Below are positions 7,486 through 18,481 of a DNA stretch of 64,000 nt, in pieces (position 1 is the stretch's first letter; the number at the start of each line of letters is the position of its first letter). The notes beneath the pieces were generated by a model. It was not told the origin of the DNA, did not search any database, and was given only the letters and a program-made list of their open reading frames with translations. The stretch comes from Lysobacter spongiicola DSM 21749 (GTDB taxonomy: Bacteria > Pseudomonadota > Gammaproteobacteria > Xanthomonadales > Xanthomonadaceae): positions 434,001-498,000 of the forward strand of contig NZ_FUXP01000001.1 in NCBI RefSeq assembly GCF_900167055.1. The letters are read 5' to 3'. Both the position numbers and the translations under genes were made by a program.

Positions 7486-8253
7486 ATGCGCAAGACACTC
7501 CTTGTCTGCCTGATGTCCCTGCCGTTCGCGGCGATGGCGCAGAGCCCCTGCAAGCACTCCACCCCCTACGACCTCGAGCTCGACCTGGAAGGTGTACGGA
7601 AGGTGACCTTCGAAGTCCGGCAGCACGACCTTGAGCTGACCGGCCGCGACGCTCGCGGCGGCAGGCTGCAGGGCCGCGCCTGTGCAGGCACCGAAGCGTT
7701 GCTCGAGACGCTCACCGTCACCCAGCAGAAGGACGGCGACCACCTGGTCGTCAGCCTCGAGAGCAGGGAGCGCGGTGGCTTCAGCCTCTTCGGCAACCGC
7801 TACGCCCATCTCGAGCTGGAAGGATCGATCCCCCGGGCCCTCGACGTGGACGTCAGGGTCGGCTCCGGTGATGCGGTGGTATCGGGCGTGGGCAGCCTGG
7901 AAGCCCGGGTTGGCTCCGGTGACCTGGAGGCACGACAGATCGCCGGCGCGGTGGAAGCCACGGTCGGGTCCGGGGATATCGAGCTCGAGCGGATGGCGTC
8001 GCTGGAAGTCGGCGCGGTCGGGTCGGGCGACCTCGAGGCACGGACGGTCGAAGGCGACGTACGGGTCGGCTCCATCGGTTCGGGCGACGTCGCGCTCGTG
8101 CAGGTCGGCGGCAGCGTGGAAGTCGGCTCCATCGGCTCCGGCGACCTGCAGGTAGAAAACGTCGGCGGCGCGTTGACGGTACGCAGCATCGGCAGCGGTG
8201 ACGTCGATCATGACGGCGTTGCCGGATCGGTCGACCTCCCGCGCGGCCACTGA
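7486..8253 (+). CDS. Exported VGSGD-repeat protein (DUF2807/GIN-domain-like)
   Basis: A 255-residue protein with a cleaved signal peptide (LLVCLMSLPFAAMAQ) and, from about residue 120, seven regularly spaced V/I-GSGD turns about 17-19 residues apart. The turns are spaced as in a right-handed beta-helix of the DUF2807 (putative autotransporter head/GIN) type. The start at 7486 is supported by AGAGGTGA just upstream. It follows the ABC permease by 65 bp and is probably in the same operon. Related proteins are often encoded next to envelope-stress ABC exporters; its function is unknown. Confidence 0.88.
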   Translation: MRKTLLVCLMSLPFAAMAQSPCKHSTPYDLELDLEGVRKVTFEVRQHDLELTGRDARGGRLQGRACAGTEALLETLTVTQQKDGDHLVVSLESRERGGFSLFGNRYAHLELEGSIPRALDVDVRVGSGDAVVSGVGSLEARVGSGDLEARQIAGAVEATVGSGDIELERMASLEVGAVGSGDLEARTVEGDVRVGSIGSGDVALVQVGGSVEVGSIGSGDLQVENVGGALTVRSIGSGDVDHDGVAGSVDLPRGH

Positions 8254-8290
8254 ACTTCATCCAGCCCTATCCATTTAACAGGCAACCCAC

Positions 8291-8890
8291 ATGAAGAACC
8301 ATCACATCCCCACCCTCGCGCTGCTGCTGGCCTGCAGTGTGTCCTGGCTCACCGCCTGCGGTGCGACCGAGCAACCCGCCGCTGCCTTGCAGGAGGCCGG
8401 CGACACCATCGGCACCCGCATGGAAGAAGCTTCCAAGGAGATCAAGCACGAGCTGGAGAACGAGAACATCTCGCTGTCGAGCGACGACAAGAAGGCGCCG
8501 GATGCGGAACTCACGCCTGACGGGCGCCTGCTGATCGACGGCAAGGAAGTCGCGCTGGATGCGCAGCAGCGGGCGTTGATGCTCGACTACCGCAAGCGCA
8601 TCGCCGAGGTCGCCATGGCCGGCGCCGACATCGGGATGGAAGCGGCCGGCATGGCCGGCGACGTGCTCGGCAACGTCGCCAAGGGGCTTCTGAACGGAAA
8701 CATGGACGAGATGGAAGCGCGCATCGAGGAAGAAGCGGCCGGCATCGCCGCCTCCGCCAAGGTGCTCTGCGAGCGCCTTCCCGCCCTGCTGGCGGCGCAA
8801 CAGGCCGCAGCCGCCGCGGTACCGGAGTTCGCGCCCTATGCGAGCATGACCCAGAGCGACGTCGATGATTGCCACGTCGAAATGAACTGA
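8291..8890 (+). CDS. Lipoprotein, YggN-like (DUF2884-related)
   Basis: A 199-residue lipoprotein with lipobox WLTAC (Cys about 23). The middle reads LTPDGRLLIDGKEVALDAQQ, resembling the YggN/DUF2884 pattern (DG, x-IDGK, LDA-x-QR). It is followed by a long Ala/Met/Glu-rich helical region, and two late cysteines (LCERL, DDCHVEMN) may pair. It is the last gene of the rightward YtrA operon and ends 7 bp before the convergent fumC stop. The family assignment is moderate and the role unknown. Confidence 0.82.
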   Translation: MKNHHIPTLALLLACSVSWLTACGATEQPAAALQEAGDTIGTRMEEASKEIKHELENENISLSSDDKKAPDAELTPDGRLLIDGKEVALDAQQRALMLDYRKRIAEVAMAGADIGMEAAGMAGDVLGNVAKGLLNGNMDEMEARIEEEAAGIAASAKVLCERLPALLAAQQAAAAAVPEFAPYASMTQSDVDDCHVEMN

Positions 8891-8897
8891 CCGGACT

Positions 8898-10292
8898 TCA
8901 CTGCTGGATGCCGCCGCGGGTCAACGCGGTGGGATCCAGCAGCCGGCGGAGGTCCTTTTCGGGCATGCCGGTGGATTCCATCGCCACTTCCAGCACCGGC
9001 CGCCCCTCCCTGTAGGCCTGCTTGGCGATTGCAGCGGCCTTTTCGTAGCCGATCACCGGGTTCAGGGCGGTCACCAGGATCGGGTTGCGGTCCAGCGCTT
9101 CGGCCACCTTGTCCCGGCGCACCTTCAGCCCGTCGATCGTGCTGTCCGCCAGCAACCGCATGCTGTTGGACAACAGCCCGATCGAATCCAGCAGGTTGGA
9201 CGCGATCAGCGGAAGCATCACGTTGAGCTGGAAGTTCCCGCTCTGGCCGGCCACGGTAATCGCGGTGTGGTGCCCCATCACCTGGGCGCAGACCATGCAG
9301 GTCGCCTCCGGCACCACCGGGTTGACCTTGCCCGGCATGATCGAGCTGCCCGGCTGCAGGGCCGGCAGTTCGACTTCGCCCAGCCCGGCCAGCGGCCCGG
9401 AGTTCATCCAGCGCAGGTCGTTGGAGATCTTCATCAGTGCGACCGCAAGCGTGTTGAGCTGGCCCGACAGCTCGACCGCATCGTCCTGCGATGCCAGCCC
9501 CTCGAACTTGTCCTCCGCCGATTCGAACCGGGTTCCCGACAGCTTCGACAACGCCCGTGCCATCGCGCTACCGAATCGCGGATCAGCATTGATGCCCGTG
9601 CCGATCGCGGTGCCGCCGATGGGCAGGCGCCGCAAGCGCTTCAGACTGTCCTCGACGCGTGCCTGTGCCGACGCAAGCTGCGACGCCCATGCCCCGAACT
9701 CCTGCGCGAAGGTCAGCGGCATCGCATCCATCAAGTGGGTGCGACCGGTCTTGGCGACCTTCCCGAAAGCGCGCCCCCGGCGCTCGATCGTGCGCCGCAG
9801 GTGCTTGATCGCCGGAAGCAGATCCTCGACCACGGCGAGCTGGGCCGACACCCGCAGTGCGGTCGGCACCACATCATTGGAGCTTTGGCCGAGGTTGACG
9901 TCATCGTTCGGATGGACCTTCGCCTTGCCTCGGATGGCGCCGCTGGCCAAGGCAGCGATCACCTCGTTGGCATTCATGTTGCTCGAGGTGCCCGAGCCGG
10001 TCTGGAAGATGTCCACCGGGAACTGCGCATCGTGCTCGCCAGCTGCCACCGCCAGCGCGGCCTTGCGGATCGCGGCCGAGCGGTTCTTCGGCAGCAGCGC
10101 CAGGTTGCCGTTGACCTCCGCCGCGGCCGCCTTCACCAGTCCCAGCGCCCGGATGAAGCCGCGGGGCATTGGTCGTCCGGACACCGGGAAGTTCTGCACG
10201 GCGCGCTGGGTCTGTGCCCCCCACAGCGCATCGATAGGCACTTGCAGCTCGCCCATGCTGTCGTGTTCGGTCCGATAGTCGCTCTTGGCCAT
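8898..10292 (-). CDS. fumC: Class II fumarate hydratase
   Basis: Cytosolic, iron-independent fumarase, converting fumarate to L-malate in the TCA cycle. It has 464 residues, the normal length. The superfamily signature GSSIMPGKVNP lies near residue 317; TGSGTSSNMNANEV and TGRTHLMDAMP supply substrate contacts. The end RRLLDPTALTRGG is typical. It faces away from purB, another member of the same superfamily, across a 258-bp spacer holding REPIN 2. Confidence 0.97.
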   Translation of the reverse strand: MAKSDYRTEHDSMGELQVPIDALWGAQTQRAVQNFPVSGRPMPRGFIRALGLVKAAAAEVNGNLALLPKNRSAAIRKAALAVAAGEHDAQFPVDIFQTGSGTSSNMNANEVIAALASGAIRGKAKVHPNDDVNLGQSSNDVVPTALRVSAQLAVVEDLLPAIKHLRRTIERRGRAFGKVAKTGRTHLMDAMPLTFAQEFGAWASQLASAQARVEDSLKRLRRLPIGGTAIGTGINADPRFGSAMARALSKLSGTRFESAEDKFEGLASQDDAVELSGQLNTLAVALMKISNDLRWMNSGPLAGLGEVELPALQPGSSIMPGKVNPVVPEATCMVCAQVMGHHTAITVAGQSGNFQLNVMLPLIASNLLDSIGLLSNSMRLLADSTIDGLKVRRDKVAEALDRNPILVTALNPVIGYEKAAAIAKQAYREGRPVLEVAMESTGMPEKDLRRLLDPTALTRGGIQQ

Positions 10293-10379
10293 GGTGCCCT
10301 CCGTATGTCTGCGGGGCCGAGGATACCCCCGACCGGATGAGCCGGCCGTCGCACCTCATGCCGTGCATTCCACGCTTCC

Positions 10380-10454
10380 GTAGGAGCGGCTTCAGCCGCG
10401 ATCGGAAACCGGAACGCGCAGATGATTCCCGATCGCGGCTGAAGCCGCTCCTAC
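10380..10454. repeat. REPIN 2
   Basis: A 75-bp pair of GTAG-headed palindromes, same arms as REPIN 1, in the divergent fumC-purB spacer about 95 bp before purB. The inner spacer differs from the other copies. No tail module follows. Confidence 0.92.
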
Positions 10455-10466
10455 AAACCCGCGTAG

Positions 10467-11927
<1,461 letters not shown>

Positions 11928-11929
11928 CG

Positions 11930-13186
11930 ATGACTCCGCGCAGGCGCCGGCCGTCCCCCACCCTGCCGACGGAGGTCGAGGGCTCGGCCGACAGGCCGCT
12001 GGGCATGCCCGCGGCCGACTTCCTTCGCGATTACTGGCAGAAGCGCCCGCTGCTGATCCGCAACCCATTCCCCGGCTTCCAGTCACCACTCGAACCGGAG
12101 GACCTGGCGGGACTGGCCTGCGAGGAAGGCACCCTCTCGCGCATCGTCGCCCATGAGCCGGCCGCGGACCGGTGGATGGTCCGGCAGGGGCCATTCCCGG
12201 AGGAGATGTTCCCGGGCATGCCCGACCACGACTGGACCCTGCTGGTACAGGACGTCGACAAGTGGGACGCGGATGTCGCCGCGATACTCGACCGGTTCGA
12301 CTTCCTGCCCCGCTGGCGGATCGACGACGTCATGGTGTCGTTCGCCGCGCCCGGTGGCTCGGTGGGCGCCCATGTCGATCAGTACGACGTCTTCCTGCTG
12401 CAGGGCGTGGGCCGGCGCCGCTGGCAGATCGATGACGGCCCGTCGCCGCCGCTGGAGTTCCGCGACGATGTCGAACTCAAGCTGCTGAAAGATTTCACGC
12501 CGACCCATGACTGGGTGCTCGGGCCCGGCGACATGCTCTACCTGCCACCGGGCGTGCCCCACCACGGCGTCGCCGAGGATGCCTGCCTCACCTTTTCGGT
12601 AGGCATGCGCGCGCCTTCGGCGGCGGAGCTGCTGGGCGACCTGGTCGACACGCTGGCGGCCGATGCCGACGAATCGCTTCGCTACCGCGATCCCGACCTT
12701 TCGCCCGCGGCGGACCCTGCCGAAATCGATCCTGCGGCCATGGCCCGGGTAACCGAAGCGCTGGACCTGCTGCGCATGGACGACCCCGAGCGCCTGGGCG
12801 ACTGGTTCGGCCGTTTCATCACGCTCTACCGGAACGCCGGGGAGGTGATGGCACCGGAGGATGCCACCGGCACTCCGCCGCTTTCCCGCATCGAGGTCGA
12901 ATGGGAGCTCCAGCAGGGCGGGCGCCTGCAGCGGCACCCGTACTCCCGCATGGCCTGGCGTCGCTCCGGCCGCGGCGCCCGTCTTTACGTCAACGGGCAG
13001 GAGTATCCGCTGGCACTGCGCGACGCACGGCGCCTGGCAAATGCTCCAACCCTGGACGGCGGAGACTACGGCCGACTGTCCGAAAGCGGCCGCGACCAGG
13101 TCTACGACCTGCTCCGCCGTGGGCACTACCATCTGTCGACGGGCGCGGCCGGTGCCGCGGACGGGGACGCAGAGGGCGGCGGGTAA
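11930..13186 (+). CDS. Cupin/JmjC ribosomal oxygenase (RoxA/YcfD-like)
   Basis: A 2-oxoglutarate/Fe(II) dioxygenase of the YcfD (RoxA) family, which hydroxylates an arginine of ribosomal protein L16. The iron ligands are visible as AHVDQYDVF (H and D near residues 148-150) and PHHGV (His near 210) within the double-stranded beta-helix. The C-terminal winged-helix part (ALRDARRLANAPTLDG) is also present. At 418 residues it is slightly longer than YcfD because of terminal extensions. It begins 2 bp after purB and is likely cotranscribed. Confidence 0.9.
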   Translation: MTPRRRRPSPTLPTEVEGSADRPLGMPAADFLRDYWQKRPLLIRNPFPGFQSPLEPEDLAGLACEEGTLSRIVAHEPAADRWMVRQGPFPEEMFPGMPDHDWTLLVQDVDKWDADVAAILDRFDFLPRWRIDDVMVSFAAPGGSVGAHVDQYDVFLLQGVGRRRWQIDDGPSPPLEFRDDVELKLLKDFTPTHDWVLGPGDMLYLPPGVPHHGVAEDACLTFSVGMRAPSAAELLGDLVDTLAADADESLRYRDPDLSPAADPAEIDPAAMARVTEALDLLRMDDPERLGDWFGRFITLYRNAGEVMAPEDATGTPPLSRIEVEWELQQGGRLQRHPYSRMAWRRSGRGARLYVNGQEYPLALRDARRLANAPTLDGGDYGRLSESGRDQVYDLLRRGHYHLSTGAAGAADGDAEGGG

Positions 13187-13217
13187 CTGCCACGCAGCCT
13201 GCAACGGGAGGGATTCA

Positions 13218-14123
13218 ATGGGCACCACGCCAGGCTTCACCATCAGCGCAGTCGAATACGAAAGCGGCCTGCCCGAACTGCGCCAGGTGCGCGAGACGGT
13301 ATTCGTGCAGGAACAGAAGGTCCCGCAGGAGATGGAGTGGGACGAGCTCGACCCGCTGTGCCACCACTTCATCGCGCGCGATGCTGGCGGCCAGCCGATC
13401 GGAACCGGCCGCCTCACGCCGAAACGCACGATCGGCCGGATGGCCGTGCTCGCCGATTGGCGAGGACGCGGTGTCGGCGATGCCCTGCTCGAGGCGCTGC
13501 TGGCGAAAGCCAGAGAGCTTGGCTGGCTGGAGGTCTCGCTGCATGCGCAGGCGAGCGCGATCGGCTTCTACGCCCGCCACGGCTTCCTTCCCGAGGGCGA
13601 GCGTTTCGACGAGGCGGGCATCGAGCACCAGGCCATGCGGCTGCTGCCGGACGCGCTGAACCCGGTGGAGACCCGCGACGCCGCCATCGCGGCGACACTG
13701 GGCGTCATCGCACTGGCCCGGCGGGAACTCGACATCTACAGCCGCGAACTCGATCCCGGCCTGCTCGACGTCCCGGAGGTGGTGGCTGCGCTGCGGCGTT
13801 TCGCCATCGACCGTGGCGAGGTCAGGTTGCTGGTGCAGGATCCGGCCACCCCGCAACGCGCACTGTCGCCGTTGATCGCCCTGGGGCAGCGCCTCTCCAG
13901 TGCGTTCGCCTTCCGAGCGGTGGAGGAACCGGTGGACCGCGCCTATCCCTCCGCCTACATCGTGAACGATCGTGGCGGCCATTATTTCCGCAAGCTCGGC
14001 CACCGCTTCGACGGCGAGACCCGGCTCGACGCGCCTGCCCGGGCACGCCAGTTGCGATCCGCCTTCGAGCCGGTATGGGAGCGCGCCCGCCCCATCACCG
14101 AATACCGCGCATTGCAGATCTGA
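13218..14123 (+). CDS. GNAT acetyltransferase fused to a C-terminal domain of unknown function
   Basis: A 301-residue two-part protein. Residues 1-145 are an ElaA-like GNAT domain: the acceptor loop VRETVFVQEQKVPQEMEWDE and the acetyl-CoA pocket RMAVLADWRGRGVGDALLEA. Residues 155-301 form a separate alpha/beta domain (LGVIALARRELDIYSRELD ... AYPSAYIVNDRGGHYFRKL ... FEPVWERARP) resembling the DUF7931 region that accompanies GNATs in this group. A good GGGAGGG precedes the ATG at 13218. It follows the oxygenase gene by 31 bp. The substrate is unknown. Confidence 0.88.
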   Translation: MGTTPGFTISAVEYESGLPELRQVRETVFVQEQKVPQEMEWDELDPLCHHFIARDAGGQPIGTGRLTPKRTIGRMAVLADWRGRGVGDALLEALLAKARELGWLEVSLHAQASAIGFYARHGFLPEGERFDEAGIEHQAMRLLPDALNPVETRDAAIAATLGVIALARRELDIYSRELDPGLLDVPEVVAALRRFAIDRGEVRLLVQDPATPQRALSPLIALGQRLSSAFAFRAVEEPVDRAYPSAYIVNDRGGHYFRKLGHRFDGETRLDAPARARQLRSAFEPVWERARPITEYRALQI

Positions 14124-14328
14124 TCCGGCAACGGGTCGCCTGCCTGAACGGGCGCGAACCCGTGGTCGCACTTTTTCGCCTTCCGGGGCGGAACGCAGTG
14201 TTTTTCGCGCGCTTTCGCTGGCCGCGCCCTCCCCGCTCCGGCATAATTCGGGGTCTTGGTCGCCTGAATAGCCGCGCCACCGGGCAGTTCCGGCATCAAA
14301 CCCTCCCTTTGAGTTTCCCGATGCCATC

Positions 14329-17163
14329 GTGGACAGTCTCCTGAAGCACTTCTCCCAGTCCTCCCAGCTCGGCTCCAACGCCGCCTATATCGAAGACCTG
14401 TACGAGCAGTACCTGGTCGACCCCGACAGCGTCGGGCCGAAGTGGAAGTCCTACTTCGATGGGCTGGAGGGTCGCGAAGCGGGGGATGTCCCGCACTCGG
14501 CGGTCATCGGCACCATCATCGAAGCCGCCCGGCACGCCGGACGCGTCGCCCCGGGCCAGGGCAGCGGCAGCGGTGGAGACGAGCGCGAGCGCTTCGTCGG
14601 CAAGCTGATCACCGCCTACCGTTCGCGCGGCCACCTGGGCGCCAACCTGGATCCGCTCGGCCTGCTGGAGATGCCATCGGCGCCGGACCTGGACCTGGGC
14701 TTCCACGGCCTGTCCGGCAACGACCTGGGCACCGAATTCAGCACCGGCGGCGTCGGCGGCAATGACCGCATGAAGCTCGGCGACCTGCTCGCCCTGCTCA
14801 AGGCGACCTACACCGGCTCGATCGGCGCCGAGTTCATGCACATCACCGATGCCGGCCAGCGACGCTGGATCTACGAGCGCCTGGAGAAGGCCGGCGGCAA
14901 GTACGGCCGCAGCAGCGACCAGAAGAAGCGCATCCTCGAGCGCCTGACCGCCGCGGAGGGGCTGGAGCGCTACCTCGGCACCAAGTACGTCGGCCAGAAG
15001 CGCTTCTCGCTCGAAGGTGGCGACGCGCTGATCCCGCTGATGGACACCACCATCCGCCGCGCCGGCGAACATGGCGTGCAGGATGTTGTCATCGGCATGG
15101 CCCACCGCGGCCGCCTCAACGTGCTGGTCAACACGCTCGGCAAGCCGCCGCGGCACCTGTTCGACGAGTTCGAGGGCAAGTTCGAGCACATCCACCACGA
15201 CCTCGCCCACACCGGCGACGTCAAGTACCACATGGGTTTCTCCGCCGACGTCGCGACACCGGGCGGTCCGGTGCACCTGGCGCTCGCGTTCAACCCGTCC
15301 CACCTCGAGATCGTCGACCCGGTGGTCGCCGGCTCGGTGCGTTCGCGCCAGACGCGGCGTGGCGACGAGGGTCGCAAGCAGGTCCTGCCGGTGCTGATGC
15401 ACGGCGACGCGGCCTTTGCAGGCCAGGGCGTGGTGATGGAGCTGCTGCAGATGTCGCAGGCGCGCGGCTTCGCCGTCGGCGGCACCGTGCACATCGTCAT
15501 CAACAACCAGGTCGGCTTCACCACCAGCGAACGCCAGGACGCGCGCTCCATCCTGTATTGCACCGACGTGGCCAAGATGGTCGGCGCACCGGTGCTGCAC
15601 GTGAATGGCGACGATCCGGAAGCCGTCGTGTTCTGCGCCGAGCTGGCGCTGGACTTCCGCAACACCTTCGGCAAGGACGTGGTCATCGACCTGGTCTGCT
15701 ACCGCCGCCATGGCCACAACGAGGCCGACGAACCGGCAGCAACCCAGCCGCTGATGTACCAGGTCATCCGCAAGCACAAGACCCCGCGCGATCTCTACGC
15801 GCAGCGGCTGGTTGCGGAAGGCACGCTGACCGACGACGAAGTCAAGGCGATGTCGGACGCGTATCGCGACAAGCTCGACGCCGGCGAAGTGGCCATCGAG
15901 ATGGCCGAAGTGAAGCCCGACGAATTCACCGTCGACTGGTCGCAGTTCCTCGCCGGCAAGCTGTCGGACCCGGTCGATACGAAGATTGGCCGCGGGACAC
16001 TCGATGAGCTGGCTTCCGCGATCAATGCCATTCCCGACGAGGTCAAGTTGCACGCACGGGTCGGCAAGATCTACGACGACCGCCGCAAGATGGCGGCCGG
16101 CGAGCTGCCGGGGGACTGGGGCTTCGCCGAGAACCTCGCCTACGCAAGCCTGCTGAGCGAGGGATACAAGCTGCGCCTGGTCGGCCAGGACAGCGGTCGC
16201 GGCACCTTCTTCCACCGCCACGCGATCCTGCACGACCAGGCCACGGACGACTATTACCTGCCACTGCGGCAGCTGGTGAAGAACCCGACCGACCTGACCA
16301 TCATCGACTCGCTGCTCAGCGAGGAAGCGGTCATGGCGTTCGAGTACGGCTACTCCACCGCCGATCCGATGACGCTCGACATCTGGGAAGCCCAGTTCGG
16401 CGACTTCGCCAACGGCGCCCAGGTGGTGATCGACCAGTTCCTGTCGTCCGGGGAGGCCAAGTGGGGCCGCCTGTGTGGCCTGGTCCTGCTCCTGCCGCAC
16501 GGCTATGAAGGCCAGGGGCCGGAGCACAGCTCGGCAAGGCTCGAGCGGTTCCTGCAGTTGTGCGCGCTCGACAACATGATCGTCTGCGTGCCCACCACGC
16601 CGGCGCAGGCGTACCACATGATCCGCCGGCAGATGCACATGGCCACCCGCAAGCCGCTGGTGGTGATGACCCCGAAGTCCCTGTTGCGCCACAAGCTGGC
16701 GGTCTCCAGCCTGGACGAGCTGTCCGGCGGCGGCTTCCAGGAGCTGATCCCCGATCCGAAGGCGGACGTGAAGAAGGCCAAGCGCGTGGTGCTGTGTTCG
16801 GGCAAGGTCTACTACGACCTCGTCGAGGACATCGCCAAGCGCGAGGCCAGCGACGTCGCCGTGTTGCGAGTGGAACAGCTCTATCCGTTCCCGCGCGAGC
16901 AACTCAGGAAGGAGCTGAAGCGTTACAGCGCTGCGGCCGACGTGGTCTGGTGCCAGGAAGAGCCGCAGAACCAGGGCGCGTGGTACCAGATCAGGCACCA
17001 CCTCACGGCCTGCCTGGCGCCGAAGCAGACACTGCACTACGCGGGCCGCGCCCGTTCGCCTTCACCGGCCGCCGGGCATTTCGCCGACCATGTCGCCGAA
17101 CAGACCCAACTGGTCGCCGATGCCCTGGTCAATCCGCTACGCGGCGAAGAAAGCCCCGAGTGA
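14329..17163 (+). CDS. sucA: 2-oxoglutarate dehydrogenase E1 component
   Basis: The thiamine diphosphate-dependent decarboxylase of the 2-oxoglutarate dehydrogenase complex. It has 944 residues, the normal length. Landmarks are the N-terminal binding helix ([20 protein letters not shown]), [30 protein letters not shown] and the ThDP segment INNQVGFTT. Translation appears to begin at a GTG (14329) with no clear Shine-Dalgarno sequence. A CATAAT at 14242-14247 could be the -10 box, with a weak -35. It heads the sucA-sucB-lpd operon. Confidence 0.97.
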   Translation: MDSLLKHFSQSSQLGSNAAYIEDLYEQYLVDPDSVGPKWKSYFDGLEGREAGDVPHSAVIGTIIEAARHAGRVAPGQGSGSGGDERERFVGKLITAYRSRGHLGANLDPLGLLEMPSAPDLDLGFHGLSGNDLGTEFSTGGVGGNDRMKLGDLLALLKATYTGSIGAEFMHITDAGQRRWIYERLEKAGGKYGRSSDQKKRILERLTAAEGLERYLGTKYVGQKRFSLEGGDALIPLMDTTIRRAGEHGVQDVVIGMAHRGRLNVLVNTLGKPPRHLFDEFEGKFEHIHHDLAHTGDVKYHMGFSADVATPGGPVHLALAFNPSHLEIVDPVVAGSVRSRQTRRGDEGRKQVLPVLMHGDAAFAGQGVVMELLQMSQARGFAVGGTVHIVINNQVGFTTSERQDARSILYCTDVAKMVGAPVLHVNGDDPEAVVFCAELALDFRNTFGKDVVIDLVCYRRHGHNEADEPAATQPLMYQVIRKHKTPRDLYAQRLVAEGTLTDDEVKAMSDAYRDKLDAGEVAIEMAEVKPDEFTVDWSQFLAGKLSDPVDTKIGRGTLDELASAINAIPDEVKLHARVGKIYDDRRKMAAGELPGDWGFAENLAYASLLSEGYKLRLVGQDSGRGTFFHRHAILHDQATDDYYLPLRQLVKNPTDLTIIDSLLSEEAVMAFEYGYSTADPMTLDIWEAQFGDFANGAQVVIDQFLSSGEAKWGRLCGLVLLLPHGYEGQGPEHSSARLERFLQLCALDNMIVCVPTTPAQAYHMIRRQMHMATRKPLVVMTPKSLLRHKLAVSSLDELSGGGFQELIPDPKADVKKAKRVVLCSGKVYYDLVEDIAKREASDVAVLRVEQLYPFPREQLRKELKRYSAAADVVWCQEEPQNQGAWYQIRHHLTACLAPKQTLHYAGRARSPSPAAGHFADHVAEQTQLVADALVNPLRGEESPE

Positions 17164-17221
17164 TGGCCCGCCCCCAGACCCTCCCGCCCCACCTCCCAAA
17201 TTCTTCCAGGATGCCAGCCCC

Positions 17222-18466
17222 ATGAGCACCGAGATCAAAGTTCCGGTCCTGCCCGAATCCGTTTCCGACGCCACCATCGCGACCTGGCACAAGAAGGCTG
17301 GCGATGCCGTGAGCCGCGACGAGAACCTGGTCGACCTGGAGACCGACAAGGTCGTCCTCGAAGTGCCCTCCCCCGTGGACGGCGTGCTGAAGGAGATCAA
17401 GTTCCAGTCCGGCGACACCGTGACCAGCGACCAGGTGCTGGCGATCGTCGAGGCCGGCGCCACGGCGTCCGACAAGGGTGGCAACGACGCCGGCAAGAAG
17501 GCCGACAAGAAGAACGACGAAGCGGCCACGGCCGAGGCCAAGCCGGTCCAGCCGAAGAAGGAAGAGGCGCCGAAGCCGGCCTCGAAGTCCTCGTCGGGCG
17601 ACAGGTCCTCCAAGGGTGACGAGCTTCCCCCGGGTGCGCGGTTCACCGCCAACAAGGAAGGCATCGACCCGTCCAATGTCGAAGGCACCGGCCGTCGCGG
17701 CGCGGTGACCAAGGAAGACCTGCTCAACTACGCGAAGAACGCCGGCGCCGGCAAGGCTGGCGGGGCGCGCCCGGAAGAGCGCGTGCCGATGACCCGCATG
17801 CGCGCGCGTATCGCCGAGCGCCTGATGGAGTCCAAGAACTCCACCGCCATGCTGACCTCCTCCAACGAGGTCAACATGAAGGCCGTCATGGACATGCGCA
17901 AGGCTCAGGGCGAGGCGTTCCAGAAGGCCTACGGCATCAAGCTCGGCTTCATGAGCTTCTTCGTCAAGGCTGCGGCCAACGCGCTGCAGCGTTACCCGCT
18001 GGTCAACGCCTCGGTCGACGGGAAGGACATCATCTACCACGGCTACGCCGACATCTCGATCGCGGTCTCCACCGACAAGGGCCTGGTCACGCCGGTGCTG
18101 CGCAATGCCGAGTCGATGAGCTTTGCCGAGGTCGAGCAGGCGATCGACGGCTACGCCCGCGCCGCGCGCGAGGGTGGCCTGAAGCTCGAGGACCTGCAGG
18201 GCGGCACCTTCACCATCACCAATGGCGGCACCTTCGGCTCGCTGTTCTCCACGCCGATCATCAATCCGCCGCAGTCCGCCATCCTGGGCATGCATGCCAT
18301 CAAGGAGCGCGCCATCGTCGAGAACGGCCAGGTCGTCGCTGCCCCGATGATGTACATCGCGCTGAGCTACGACCACCGCATCATCGACGGCAAGGACGCG
18401 GTGCTGTTCCTGGTCGACATCAAGAACCAGCTCGAGAACCCGCACCGCATGCTGCTGGGCATGTAA
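17222..18466 (+). CDS. sucB: Dihydrolipoyllysine succinyltransferase (E2 of 2-oxoglutarate dehydrogenase)
   Basis: Core acyltransferase of the complex, 414 residues. Order of parts: an N-terminal lipoyl domain (lipoylated Lys in [14 protein letters not shown], about residue 43), a Lys/Ala/Glu-rich linker (about 85-135), a peripheral subunit-binding domain for E3 ([20 protein letters not shown]), and the catalytic domain ending with the conserved [13 protein letters not shown]. The start at 17222 gives the standard [14 protein letters not shown]-terminus. It lies 58 bp after sucA and 15 bp before the E3 gene. Confidence 0.97.
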   Translation: MSTEIKVPVLPESVSDATIATWHKKAGDAVSRDENLVDLETDKVVLEVPSPVDGVLKEIKFQSGDTVTSDQVLAIVEAGATASDKGGNDAGKKADKKNDEAATAEAKPVQPKKEEAPKPASKSSSGDRSSKGDELPPGARFTANKEGIDPSNVEGTGRRGAVTKEDLLNYAKNAGAGKAGGARPEERVPMTRMRARIAERLMESKNSTAMLTSSNEVNMKAVMDMRKAQGEAFQKAYGIKLGFMSFFVKAAANALQRYPLVNASVDGKDIIYHGYADISIAVSTDKGLVTPVLRNAESMSFAEVEQAIDGYARAAREGGLKLEDLQGGTFTITNGGTFGSLFSTPIINPPQSAILGMHAIKERAIVENGQVVAAPMMYIALSYDHRIIDGKDAVLFLVDIKNQLENPHRMLLGM

Positions 18467-18481
18467 TAGAGGATCATTGAA

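Noticed and set aside
14296-17037. A 913-codon open frame antisense to sucA
   Set aside because: It mirrors sucA codon structure in GC-rich DNA; the composition is unlike any protein here and there is no family match.
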